Origin: Treponema sp.
GTDB taxonomy: Bacteria > Spirochaetota > Spirochaetia > Treponematales > Treponemataceae
DNA: 32,293 nt
NCBI GenBank assembly: GCA_021442965.1
Contig: JABUUX010000400.1
Coordinates: forward strand, 1-32,293
Direction: 5' to 3'
The position numbers and the translations under genes were made by a program. Below the pieces are notes generated by a model that worked only from the letters and a program-made list of their open reading frames with translations, was not told the DNA's origin and did no database searches. Positions 16,805 to 23,458 of this stretch are shown here, in pieces (position 1 is the stretch's first letter; each line of letters begins with the position of its first letter).

Positions 16805-17248
16805 ATGACAAGATGTTACACAATGCTTAAACCCGGTGTAGTAAACCGCCGGTTAGTTGGCGAGGTAATTTCCCGCCTTGAAAAAAAAGGTCTCAAACTG
16901 GTAGGCCTTAAACTTATGACAATCACACCAGAAATGGCTAAAGAACATTATGCAGAACATTCTGCAAAACCATTCTTCAAAGATCTGGTTGATTACATTA
17001 CTTCAGGTCCTGTAGTAGCAATGGTCTGGCAGGCAAATGACTGCGTTACTTTGGTACGAAAACTGGTAGGATCTACAAAACCTGCAGAAGCTATGCCTGG
17101 TACAATCCGTGGTGACTACTGTGTAAACGTAAGCCACAATATTATCCATGCATCAGATAGTGATGAATCTGCAGAACGTGAAATCAAGATTTTCTTTAAG
17201 GAAAATGAATTGATTGACTGGAAAGACGCTTGCGAAATGTACTATTAA
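16805..17248 (+). CDS. ndk: Nucleoside diphosphate kinase
   Basis: Transfers the gamma phosphate from ATP to NDPs through a phosphohistidine and balances nucleotide pools in the cytosol. At 147 aa it has typical length. It begins with [20 protein letters not shown], where many families have KPD instead of KPG. The catalytic His 115 is in NIIHASDS, and [10 protein letters not shown] precedes it. There is no Shine-Dalgarno sequence, and a good promoter ends 9 bases before the ATG. The gene is followed by a weak hairpin overlapping the stop codon and then by a repeat element, so it is probably transcribed separately from gpsA. Confidence 0.97.
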   Translation: MTRCYTMLKPGVVNRRLVGEVISRLEKKGLKLVGLKLMTITPEMAKEHYAEHSAKPFFKDLVDYITSGPVVAMVWQANDCVTLVRKLVGSTKPAEAMPGTIRGDYCVNVSHNIIHASDSDESAEREIKIFFKENELIDWKDACEMYY

Positions 17249-17268
17249 TTTAGTACCAGGCTTTTTTT

Positions 17269-17412
17269 GGGGGTCTGTTCAATAAATATAAAATCCAGTG
17301 TCATTTCGAATTTAATTCGGAAGCTCAACACTGAATCTAGTGTATGCTGAATCAAGAGATATACTGAATATGTCAAAGTTTTCAGCATGACATTTAACTT
17401 ATTTTCGCCCCC
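17269..17412. repeat. Palindromic intergenic repeat, copy 2 (diverged)
   Basis: GGGGG (17269-17273) and CCCCC (17408-17412) bound a long imperfect inverted repeat. The left end, with CAATAA and then GTGTCAT, matches the right end of copy 3 read on the opposite strand. The interior keeps GCTCAACAC and ATGCTGAA, and the right side keeps CAGCATGACA. It is in the opposite orientation to copies 1 and 3. It fills most of the 190-base gap between ndk and gpsA, and no gene is seen there. Confidence 0.65.
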
Positions 17413-17438
17413 TGCGAACTTTTTAGAAGGAAAATTAT

Positions 17439-18497
17439 ATGGAAAGCAAAAATGTTGGAATTATTGGAGCCGGAGCCTGGGGAACAGGTCTTGGACAGGC
17501 ACTTGCCCGTGGAGGACATAAAATCCAGATGTGGGCACTTGAACCTGAAGTAAAAGATTCTGTAAATAATGAACATGAAAATAAAAAATTCCTTCCAGGA
17601 TACCCCCTTTCAGAAAATGTAACTGTTACAAATGACATTATTGAAGCTGCTACAGGAAAGGAATTTCTCATTATTGCTTCTCCATCACTTTTCCTTGAAA
17701 GCACAATTAAAAAAATAGTTAACATTCCTAATATTGCAGACGGCAGCACTGTTATCGGGGTTTTGACAAAAGGTTTTGTACCTTCTCCTAACGGTCCGCG
17801 ACTTATTCTTGAAACAGTTGAATCAGCACTTCCAGAATGCTATAAGGGTAAAACTGTATATATTGCAGGCCCAAGTCACGCAGAAGAGGTGGCTATGGGA
17901 AAAATCACTGGTCTCATTGCCGCTTCAGAAAATCCCAGAAACTCAATTGTTTTCCGTGAACTTCTTCATGTTCGCGGACTTATGGTTTATTCAAGCCTTG
18001 ATATTATTGGAGTTCAGATTTGTGCTGCAGCAAAAAATGTTATTGCCGTAATGTACGGGGCAATGGATGCCATTTCTGAAACTTCAAATATGTTCGGTGA
18101 TAATACAGAAGCACTTCTTCTAGCTGCCGGACTTAATGAAATTCAGAAACTAGGATTTGCTATGGGGTCTACCCACTCCCAGACTTTTACTTCAATTTCT
18201 GGAGTGGGAGATCTTGATGTAACCTGTAAAAGCAAATTCGGACGTAACAGACGTTTTGGACAGGATATTATAAAAACTGACATTCTTTCTAACTTCAAAG
18301 ATTTGGACGATTTAATTGCTAATATTTCCAAAATCGGCTATCTTCCAGAAGGTGCCGTTGCATGTAAATATGTTCACGAAATTGCTGTCCAGAAAAACCT
18401 TAAACTTCCTATTTCAGACAGTCTTTACAGAATTCTTAATAAAGAAATTTCCCCTAAAGATTACTTACGGGAACTTTTCTTTAACAACAAAGAATAA
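17439..18497 (+). CDS. gpsA: Glycerol-3-phosphate dehydrogenase [NAD(P)+]
   Basis: Reduces dihydroxyacetone phosphate to sn-glycerol 3-phosphate for phospholipid synthesis. 352 aa. The dinucleotide motif GAGAWGTGLG is at residues 10-19. VLTKGF near 108, AGPSHAEEVA near 144, the catalytic KNVIAVMYGAMDA near 204 and GVGDLDVTCKSKFGRNRRFG near 256 follow in order. AGAAGG lies upstream of the ATG. ffh follows 48 bases downstream on the same strand. Confidence 0.97.
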   Translation: MESKNVGIIGAGAWGTGLGQALARGGHKIQMWALEPEVKDSVNNEHENKKFLPGYPLSENVTVTNDIIEAATGKEFLIIASPSLFLESTIKKIVNIPNIADGSTVIGVLTKGFVPSPNGPRLILETVESALPECYKGKTVYIAGPSHAEEVAMGKITGLIAASENPRNSIVFRELLHVRGLMVYSSLDIIGVQICAAAKNVIAVMYGAMDAISETSNMFGDNTEALLLAAGLNEIQKLGFAMGSTHSQTFTSISGVGDLDVTCKSKFGRNRRFGQDIIKTDILSNFKDLDDLIANISKIGYLPEGAVACKYVHEIAVQKNLKLPISDSLYRILNKEISPKDYLRELFFNNKE

Positions 18498-18545
18498 AAC
18501 AGGAAAACAATTTTCTTTTAAATAATAATAAACAGGGATAAGAAA

Positions 18546-19940
18546 ATGCTTGAAAAGATTACAGGAACATTCAGTAATATCATGCGCCGATTAAGCGGCA
18601 AAGCGACAATTACAGAAAAAAACATTGAAGAAACTGTTGAAGAAATCAAAATGGCTTTACTTGAAGCCGATGTAAATCTTCGTGTTGTTCGACGCTTTGT
18701 TAATTCCACAATTGAAGAAGCAAAAGGTGAAAAAGTACTTAAAGCTGTAAATCCGGGGCAGCAGTTTGTAAAAATCATCCACGACAAGATGGTTTCAATG
18801 CTTGGCGACACAAAAACTGACCTGCACTTAAAAGGACCAGATACACAATCTGTAATTCTTATGCTTGGTCTTCAGGGCTCTGGTAAGACAACCGCATCCC
18901 ACAAACTTGCTGCAAAAATTAAGAAAGATGGCAGAAAACCACTTCTTGTTGCATGTGACCTTGTACGTCCTGCCGCTGTTGAACAACTTTGTCAGCTTGG
19001 CGAAAAAATAGGTGTTGAAGTATATAAAGAAGATGAAGCGTTAAACACAAAAAATGCAGTAAAAGTTGCAGAAAACTCTCTTTCTTATGCAAAGAAAAAC
19101 GGATTTGATACAATCATCCTGGATACAGCCGGTCGACTTCAAATAGATGAAGACATGATGGCAGAGCTTGTACAAATAAAGAAAAACACTAATCCGGTAG
19201 AAGTTCTTTTAGTTGCAGACTCTATGACCGGTCAGAATGCCGTAGATATTGCAAAATCTTTTGACGAACAGCTTGGTCTTACTGGTGTAATTCTAACAAA
19301 ATTCGATTCTGATGCTCGTGGTGGTGCCGCTCTTTCATTAAAATCCATTACAGGAAAACCTATTCTTTTTATAGGTACTGGTGAAAAAACCGAAGATTTT
19401 GAACAATTTCACCCAGACCGAATTGCAAGCAGAATTCTTGGTATGGGAGATGTTGTTTCTTTGGTTGAAAAAGCTCAGGAAACAGTCGATGCAGAAGAAG
19501 CTGCAAAACTTCAAAAGAAACTTGCACGCAATGAATTCACTCTACAAGATATGCTTGAACAATTCCAGCAGATTAAAAAAATGGGCGATCCTTCAAAACT
19601 CCTTGAAATGATGCCGGGCATGGCAGGAATGGCAAATCAGAATGTTGATTTAAGCGGAATGAAAAAACAGGAAGCAATTATTCTGTCAATGACATACAAA
19701 GAAAGACTGAACCACCTTATTATAGGACCTTCACGAAGAAAAAGAATTGCTCAAGGGTCTGGTACCTCTGTTGCAGAAGTAAACAAACTTATCAAACAGT
19801 TTGAAAAGACAAAACTTACAATGAAAAAACTTTCACGCAATGGAAGCAAAATGAGTCAGATGATGAATCGAATGGGAATTAATCCGTCCCAATTACAAGG
19901 AATGGATCCAAGTCAACTTTCTGGGTTAATGAAAAGATAA
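18546..19940 (+). CDS. ffh: Signal recognition particle GTPase Ffh
   Basis: Binds the 4.5S RNA and signal sequences and delivers ribosomes to FtsY at the membrane. 464 aa. The helical N domain covers residues 1-95. The G domain has GLQGSGKTT at 108-116, DTAGR near 200 and TKFDSDARGG near 250. The M domain, from about 330, is methionine-rich (LLEMMPGMAGM, SQMMNRMGINPSQLQGMDPS) and contains the RNA-binding segment SRRKRIAQGSGTSVAEVN. AGGGATAAG lies before the ATG. It is followed by a strong bidirectional terminator. gpsA is immediately upstream. Confidence 0.98.
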   Translation: MLEKITGTFSNIMRRLSGKATITEKNIEETVEEIKMALLEADVNLRVVRRFVNSTIEEAKGEKVLKAVNPGQQFVKIIHDKMVSMLGDTKTDLHLKGPDTQSVILMLGLQGSGKTTASHKLAAKIKKDGRKPLLVACDLVRPAAVEQLCQLGEKIGVEVYKEDEALNTKNAVKVAENSLSYAKKNGFDTIILDTAGRLQIDEDMMAELVQIKKNTNPVEVLLVADSMTGQNAVDIAKSFDEQLGLTGVILTKFDSDARGGAALSLKSITGKPILFIGTGEKTEDFEQFHPDRIASRILGMGDVVSLVEKAQETVDAEEAAKLQKKLARNEFTLQDMLEQFQQIKKMGDPSKLLEMMPGMAGMANQNVDLSGMKKQEAIILSMTYKERLNHLIIGPSRRKRIAQGSGTSVAEVNKLIKQFEKTKLTMKKLSRNGSKMSQMMNRMGINPSQLQGMDPSQLSGLMKR

Positions 19941-19941
19941 C

Positions 19942-19987
19942 AAAAAAAAAGGACTGCATTCTAAATAAAAAATGCAGTCCTTTTTTT
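19942..19987. terminator. Bidirectional intrinsic terminator
   Basis: GGACTGCATT (19951-19960) pairs perfectly with AATGCAGTCC (19971-19980). A run of nine A lies to the left and seven T to the right. It is shared by convergent ffh and the leftward CBM48-like gene, whose last codons overlap the T-run. Confidence 0.95.
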
Positions 19988-20708
19988 AGTTTACAGTAAG
20001 AACATTAGCAGTTCTACCATCTGCAGTGTACGCCTTTTCAGGATTTGTATTATCCAGAACAGGCTGTAATCCTACATAATAACTATAAAAATATTGACCT
20101 CTTGGTAGAGGAAGTTCCAATTCATAAAAACCTGGGGAAGTTTCAATCAAATTATAAATCCATGGATCCCAGTTCGTGAAAGTTCCCGCAAGTCTTAAAT
20201 CAAGCCCACTCTCCCCCTTATAAATAAAATGAGTAAGAGTTTCATTTTTTTGTCCTGTTATTACTTCAATATCCCCAAGATTTTCTACTTTTGAAAAATA
20301 CAAATTAATTTTTTCATCATATTCTTTTACCGGATTATGCGGGTCAGTAGTCCACAATCCGTCCATTACAAGCCTGTATTTTATGGACTGGGTTTTATGC
20401 TTCCTTTCATAACAATAAAACATTATTTCCTTTGTAAGTTCACCATCTTCATCATATGATTTTAAAATTTCAAATGGATGGATTTTTTGAAAACCTTCAA
20501 AGTCAAATGCTATGCCAACAAATTTGTATCCTGAATCAGCTGTAAAAACAATATAGTCATCAGAAATAACTGGAGCCTGAGGTTTGTCTATTTCATGTAT
20601 AATTTTATCGTAAAAATACGGCTTTAGTTCAACAAGTTCAGCTGCATTTAAAACACCTGCACATAAAAATAATGCAGAAAGAAATCCGAGTACTTTTCCT
20701 CTTTTCAT
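19986..20708 (-). CDS. Secreted CBM48-like (glycogen-binding domain) protein
   Basis: 240 aa. The signal peptide ends in VLNAAE near residue 23. The C-terminal 80 residues form an isoamylase-N/AMPK-type glycogen-binding fold (LRLAGTFTNWDPW near 172, then a segment ending in GQYFYSYYVG and a DNTNPEKAYTADGRTANVLTV tail). The first half, residues 30-150, is also beta-rich (YRLVMDGLWTTDPHNPVKEY) and looks like a second, degenerate copy of the same fold. No catalytic domain is present, so it may bind alpha-glucans or act structurally in the periplasm; this is inference. There is no Shine-Dalgarno sequence. It shares a 45-base gap with the divergent CYTH gene and a terminator with ffh. Confidence 0.75.
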   Translation of the reverse strand: MKRGKVLGFLSALFLCAGVLNAAELVELKPYFYDKIIHEIDKPQAPVISDDYIVFTADSGYKFVGIAFDFEGFQKIHPFEILKSYDEDGELTKEIMFYCYERKHKTQSIKYRLVMDGLWTTDPHNPVKEYDEKINLYFSKVENLGDIEVITGQKNETLTHFIYKGESGLDLRLAGTFTNWDPWIYNLIETSPGFYELELPLPRGQYFYSYYVGLQPVLDNTNPEKAYTADGRTANVLTVN

Positions 20709-20741
20709 ATTTAAACTATCGGCTTTTTATGTTTTATGGTT

Positions 20742-20747
20742 TATACT
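20742..20747 (+). promoter_or_regulatory. Candidate -10 box of the CYTH gene
   Basis: TATACT ends 6 bases before the ATG at 20754, the same hexamer as the ndk -10 box. No clear -35 sequence is seen at the normal distance, and there is no ribosome-binding sequence. It suggests a leaderless mRNA. Confidence 0.4.
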
Positions 20748-20753
20748 TTTTAT

Positions 20754-21350
20754 ATGTATGAAATTGAAATGAAAGCTCACGTACCGGATAAAACCAGTGT
20801 AATAACAAAGTTAAATTCTTTTGCACAATACCTTTATTCTATAAATAAATATGACACTTATTACCATTTAAAAAAATCAGATAAGGATTATATCTCTTTT
20901 AGAATTCGAGAAGAAACCATATTAAAAAACAATCAACCAGAAAAAAAAATACTTTTTACTTACAAAAACAAAGAAATCAAAATCAATCCGGATGGAACCA
21001 GTATAGAAGTAAACTCTGAAAATGAATGTTTTCTTTCAGATTCTGAACCAATAGTTAAATTCATGAAAGCCTGTGGTGCTTCTGTTGCGTTAAAAAAGCA
21101 CAAAATTACTGAATGCTGGATTTTTAAGCAAGATAACCTTACAGCAAATATTGAATTATGTAATGTTCCACCGCTTGGAGATTTTCTTGAAATTGAAATA
21201 ATTTCAGAAGATAATAGTTCAAACTTTATAGACAAAGCAAAAAAATTTGAAGAAAAAATTTTTTTATTGGCTGGTCTTTCACTTGACTTAGTTGAAGAAC
21301 GTTATTACAGCGAAATGCTAAATGGTATCTCTAAAAATTGCAATTTTTAG
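20754..21350 (+). CDS. CYTH domain protein (class IV adenylate cyclase / triphosphatase-like)
   Basis: 198 aa from the ATG at 20754. An in-frame ATG at 20736 would add six residues, but the family motif starts at MYEIEMKA, whose ExExK (Glu 3, Glu 5, Lys 7) is the CYTH signature. Further charged strand motifs follow (ISFRIREE near 48, KILFTYKNKEIKI near 65, ECWIFKQDN near 117, GDFLEIEI near 141), consistent with the triphosphate tunnel. Members include CyaB-type adenylate cyclases and inorganic or thiamine triphosphatases, and the activity cannot be chosen from sequence. The last codons and the stop lie inside a perfect 34-bp palindrome. Confidence 0.82.
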   Translation: MYEIEMKAHVPDKTSVITKLNSFAQYLYSINKYDTYYHLKKSDKDYISFRIREETILKNNQPEKKILFTYKNKEIKINPDGTSIEVNSENECFLSDSEPIVKFMKACGASVALKKHKITECWIFKQDNLTANIELCNVPPLGDFLEIEIISEDNSSNFIDKAKKFEEKIFLLAGLSLDLVEERYYSEMLNGISKNCNF

Positions 21351-21357
21351 AGATACC
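21324..21357. repeat. Perfect 34-bp palindrome overlapping a stop codon
   Basis: The left arm 21324-21340 is the exact reverse complement of the right arm 21341-21357, with no spacer. The TAG stop of the CYTH gene is at 21348-21350, inside the right arm. No U-run follows on either strand, so it does not look like an ordinary intrinsic terminator. Confidence 0.9.
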
Positions 21358-21422
21358 CAAAAAGATGTTATGTAATAATTCCTGCAAATTCATTAAAATT
21401 ATAAAAAAAAAGGAGATTCAAA

Positions 21423-22259
21423 ATGTTTGATAGAATCAAATACAAAGACTTTGCTAAAAGGCAGTTAAAGAACAGAACAGGAGTTCCGGTTCTTATGACA
21501 CTATTTACAACTGTAATCATCGGATTATTTTCCATACCTATGGTAGTTACAGGATATTCGGCTTTTCTAAACACTCTGGACTATAGTGCAGCCTTCTCTG
21601 GTGATATGACAGGTTACATGGAAAGTATTACTCAAGCATATTTAGCTATGGCAGAAGCAATAAACAAGGTACAATACTCACCTCTTAATATATTACTTTC
21701 AGTTCTTGAAACTTTAATCTCATGCATCTTCTGTCTTTGCACTTCTAGAGTTTACATTATGATGTCCCGTTCCCCTGAAAATGTGTCTTTTAAAAATTTC
21801 ATTGATGGTTTTGAACACTGGGGTAAAGCAGTTCTTACAGGTCTTTACCAAACTCTTTTTATATTTTTATGGACTATGCTTTTCTTTATTCCAGGATTTG
21901 TTAAAAGCTATGCCTATTCCCAAATGTTCTATCTTGCAGTTGAATTCCCAAAAGTTTCTATACCGGAATTAATGAACATTAGTAAAAAAATAACCAATGG
22001 ACACAAATGGGATCTTTTTGTCTTAGACTTATCCTTCTTAGGATGGGAACTTCTTGGAGCTTTATCTTATGGAGTTGGAAATCTCTGGATTACGCCATAC
22101 ATATCTATGACAAAAATTAATGCATATCATGCTATGCTAAAACAGGCTGTAGACTCTGGTATAGTAACTTTAGGAGAACTGAAAATACAAGAAGAACAAC
22201 ATGAACCGGAAAAACCTGCTGAAATAGAAAATAAAACCAATGAAGGAGATTCTGAATAA
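21423..22259 (+). CDS. DUF975 family membrane protein
   Basis: 278 aa, with about five to six hydrophobic segments (starting near 25, 98, 140, 155, 200 and 220). The C-terminal pattern LSFLGWELLGALSYGVGNLW followed by PYISMTKINAYHAML is characteristic of DUF975. The N-terminal KYKDFAKRQLKNRTGVPVLM is also typical. The biochemical role of the family is unknown to me. The soluble tail from about 245 is rich in Glu and Lys. A strong AAGGAG lies before the ATG. The stop overlaps the sppA start (TAATG), so the two are translationally coupled, suggesting a membrane-related shared role. Confidence 0.85.
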   Translation: MFDRIKYKDFAKRQLKNRTGVPVLMTLFTTVIIGLFSIPMVVTGYSAFLNTLDYSAAFSGDMTGYMESITQAYLAMAEAINKVQYSPLNILLSVLETLISCIFCLCTSRVYIMMSRSPENVSFKNFIDGFEHWGKAVLTGLYQTLFIFLWTMLFFIPGFVKSYAYSQMFYLAVEFPKVSIPELMNISKKITNGHKWDLFVLDLSFLGWELLGALSYGVGNLWITPYISMTKINAYHAMLKQAVDSGIVTLGELKIQEEQHEPEKPAEIENKTNEGDSE

Positions 22260-23293
22260 TGTCCGGTAAAAAATCTAAAAAAGGTCTTACAGCTTTTTTA
22301 ATCATAATATCTGTAATTGTGGTCATAATTTTTGGGGCAACATTAATTTCTATTTTTGGTAAAACGGGAACATTCAATTTATCAAGCAATAGGGATTTTT
22401 TATCAACAGCCTCGAGTATCTCTTTTGATAATAATTTGTTTTCTAAAAAACCTAAATCAATTAAAGGAAAATATCTTGCCGTTATCTATATCGAGGGAAC
22501 AATTCAGAAAGCTGGCTCTACTTACAATCAGGAATGGCTGTTAAATACAATAGCAAAATTGAAGGAAGACAAAAAAAACGAAGGTATTCTTCTTTTTATT
22601 GATTCCCCAGGTGGTACAGTTTTTGAATCTGATGAAGCTTATTTAGCTCTTCAGGATTATAAAACATCAGGAAAGAAGGTTTATGCATATATGGGAAGTC
22701 TTGCTGCAAGCGGTGGATATTATATTGCTTGTGCTGCGGATCATATAACAGCAAACCGAAATACACTTACAGGTTCTATTGGTGTAATTGCTGGACAGTC
22801 CATTGACCTTTCAGAATTTTTGGAAGACCATGGCATTAAGTATACCACAATTACAGCCGGCAAAAATAAAAACATGGGGAACTATAATGAGCCGCTTTCC
22901 AAAGAACAAAAAGAAATTCTTCAAAGCATTGCCGATGACTGTTACGGTCAGTTTACATCAATTGTTTCTTCTTCAAGAAATATTCCATACAAAGAAATCC
23001 TTCCTCTTTGTGATGGAAGAATCTATACCGCATCTCAAGCACTAAAAAATGGACTTGTAGACAGTATTGCTACGTCTTATGACAGCTATTTGGATTTTCT
23101 TCTGGAAGAAGGACAAGTTTTTGAAAACTGCAAAATAGTCAATTTCAGATACACAAAGCAGCGCAGTTTAATGGAATCACTTATGGGATTCACGTCAAAA
23201 CTTTCAGGTGCAACTTCAAATACTATTGAAGGAATACCTTATTCAGTTTGGGAAGAAATGAACTTAAAGGGTCCGCTATATCTTTACCGCTAA
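22259..23293 (+). CDS. sppA: Signal peptide peptidase SppA (short, 36K type)
   Basis: Membrane-bound Ser/Lys protease that degrades leftover signal peptides. 344 aa, with one N-terminal membrane segment (about 9-33). ILLFIDSPGGTVFESDEAY near 110 and YMGSLAASGGYYIA give the likely nucleophile Ser 151. The general base is likely Lys 204 in AGKNKNMGN, 53 residues later, close to the 52-residue spacing of the B. subtilis enzyme. ASQALKNGLVD near 260 is the usual C-terminal motif. The start overlaps the DUF975 stop. It is convergent with lon, with a repeat element between. Confidence 0.95.
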   Translation: MSGKKSKKGLTAFLIIISVIVVIIFGATLISIFGKTGTFNLSSNRDFLSTASSISFDNNLFSKKPKSIKGKYLAVIYIEGTIQKAGSTYNQEWLLNTIAKLKEDKKNEGILLFIDSPGGTVFESDEAYLALQDYKTSGKKVYAYMGSLAASGGYYIACAADHITANRNTLTGSIGVIAGQSIDLSEFLEDHGIKYTTITAGKNKNMGNYNEPLSKEQKEILQSIADDCYGQFTSIVSSSRNIPYKEILPLCDGRIYTASQALKNGLVDSIATSYDSYLDFLLEEGQVFENCKIVNFRYTKQRSLMESLMGFTSKLSGATSNTIEGIPYSVWEEMNLKGPLYLYR

Positions 23294-23304
23294 AACATAT
23301 TTTC

Positions 23305-23438
23305 AAAAAACGGGGCTGTCCCAAAAGTATTGTCATGCTGAATTTATTTCAGCATCCCCACCACATCTGGTGTTGAGATCCTGAAACAAGTTCAGGATGA
23401 CAACATATTTTGAACTTATTGGGCACCCCCGTTTTTTT
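23305..23438. repeat. Palindromic intergenic repeat, copy 3 (complete)
   Basis: This is a nested inverted repeat. The outer stem 23311-23327 pairs with 23415-23431. The inner arms 23331-23356 and 23377-23402 are complementary at 22 of 26 positions. Each inner arm is also a small palindrome by itself (ATGCTGAA/TTCAGCAT and ATCCTGAA/TTCAGGAT), so it can form one long hairpin or a clover of short ones. A-run on the left and T-run on the right make it a probable bidirectional terminator for convergent sppA and lon. The 165-base gap holds no gene. Confidence 0.85.
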
Positions 23439-23458
23439 ATTAAATTGTATTCCAGCAT

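Noticed and set aside
17239..17268. Intrinsic terminator after ndk (GTACTA / TAGTAC followed by T-run)
   Set aside because: Only a 6-bp stem, the stop codon is in the loop, and five bases separate the stem from the T-run; too weak to call as a feature.
17435..17749. Leftward 104-codon open frame over the start of gpsA
   Set aside because: Opposite strand of the conserved NAD-binding domain of gpsA; no supporting signal.
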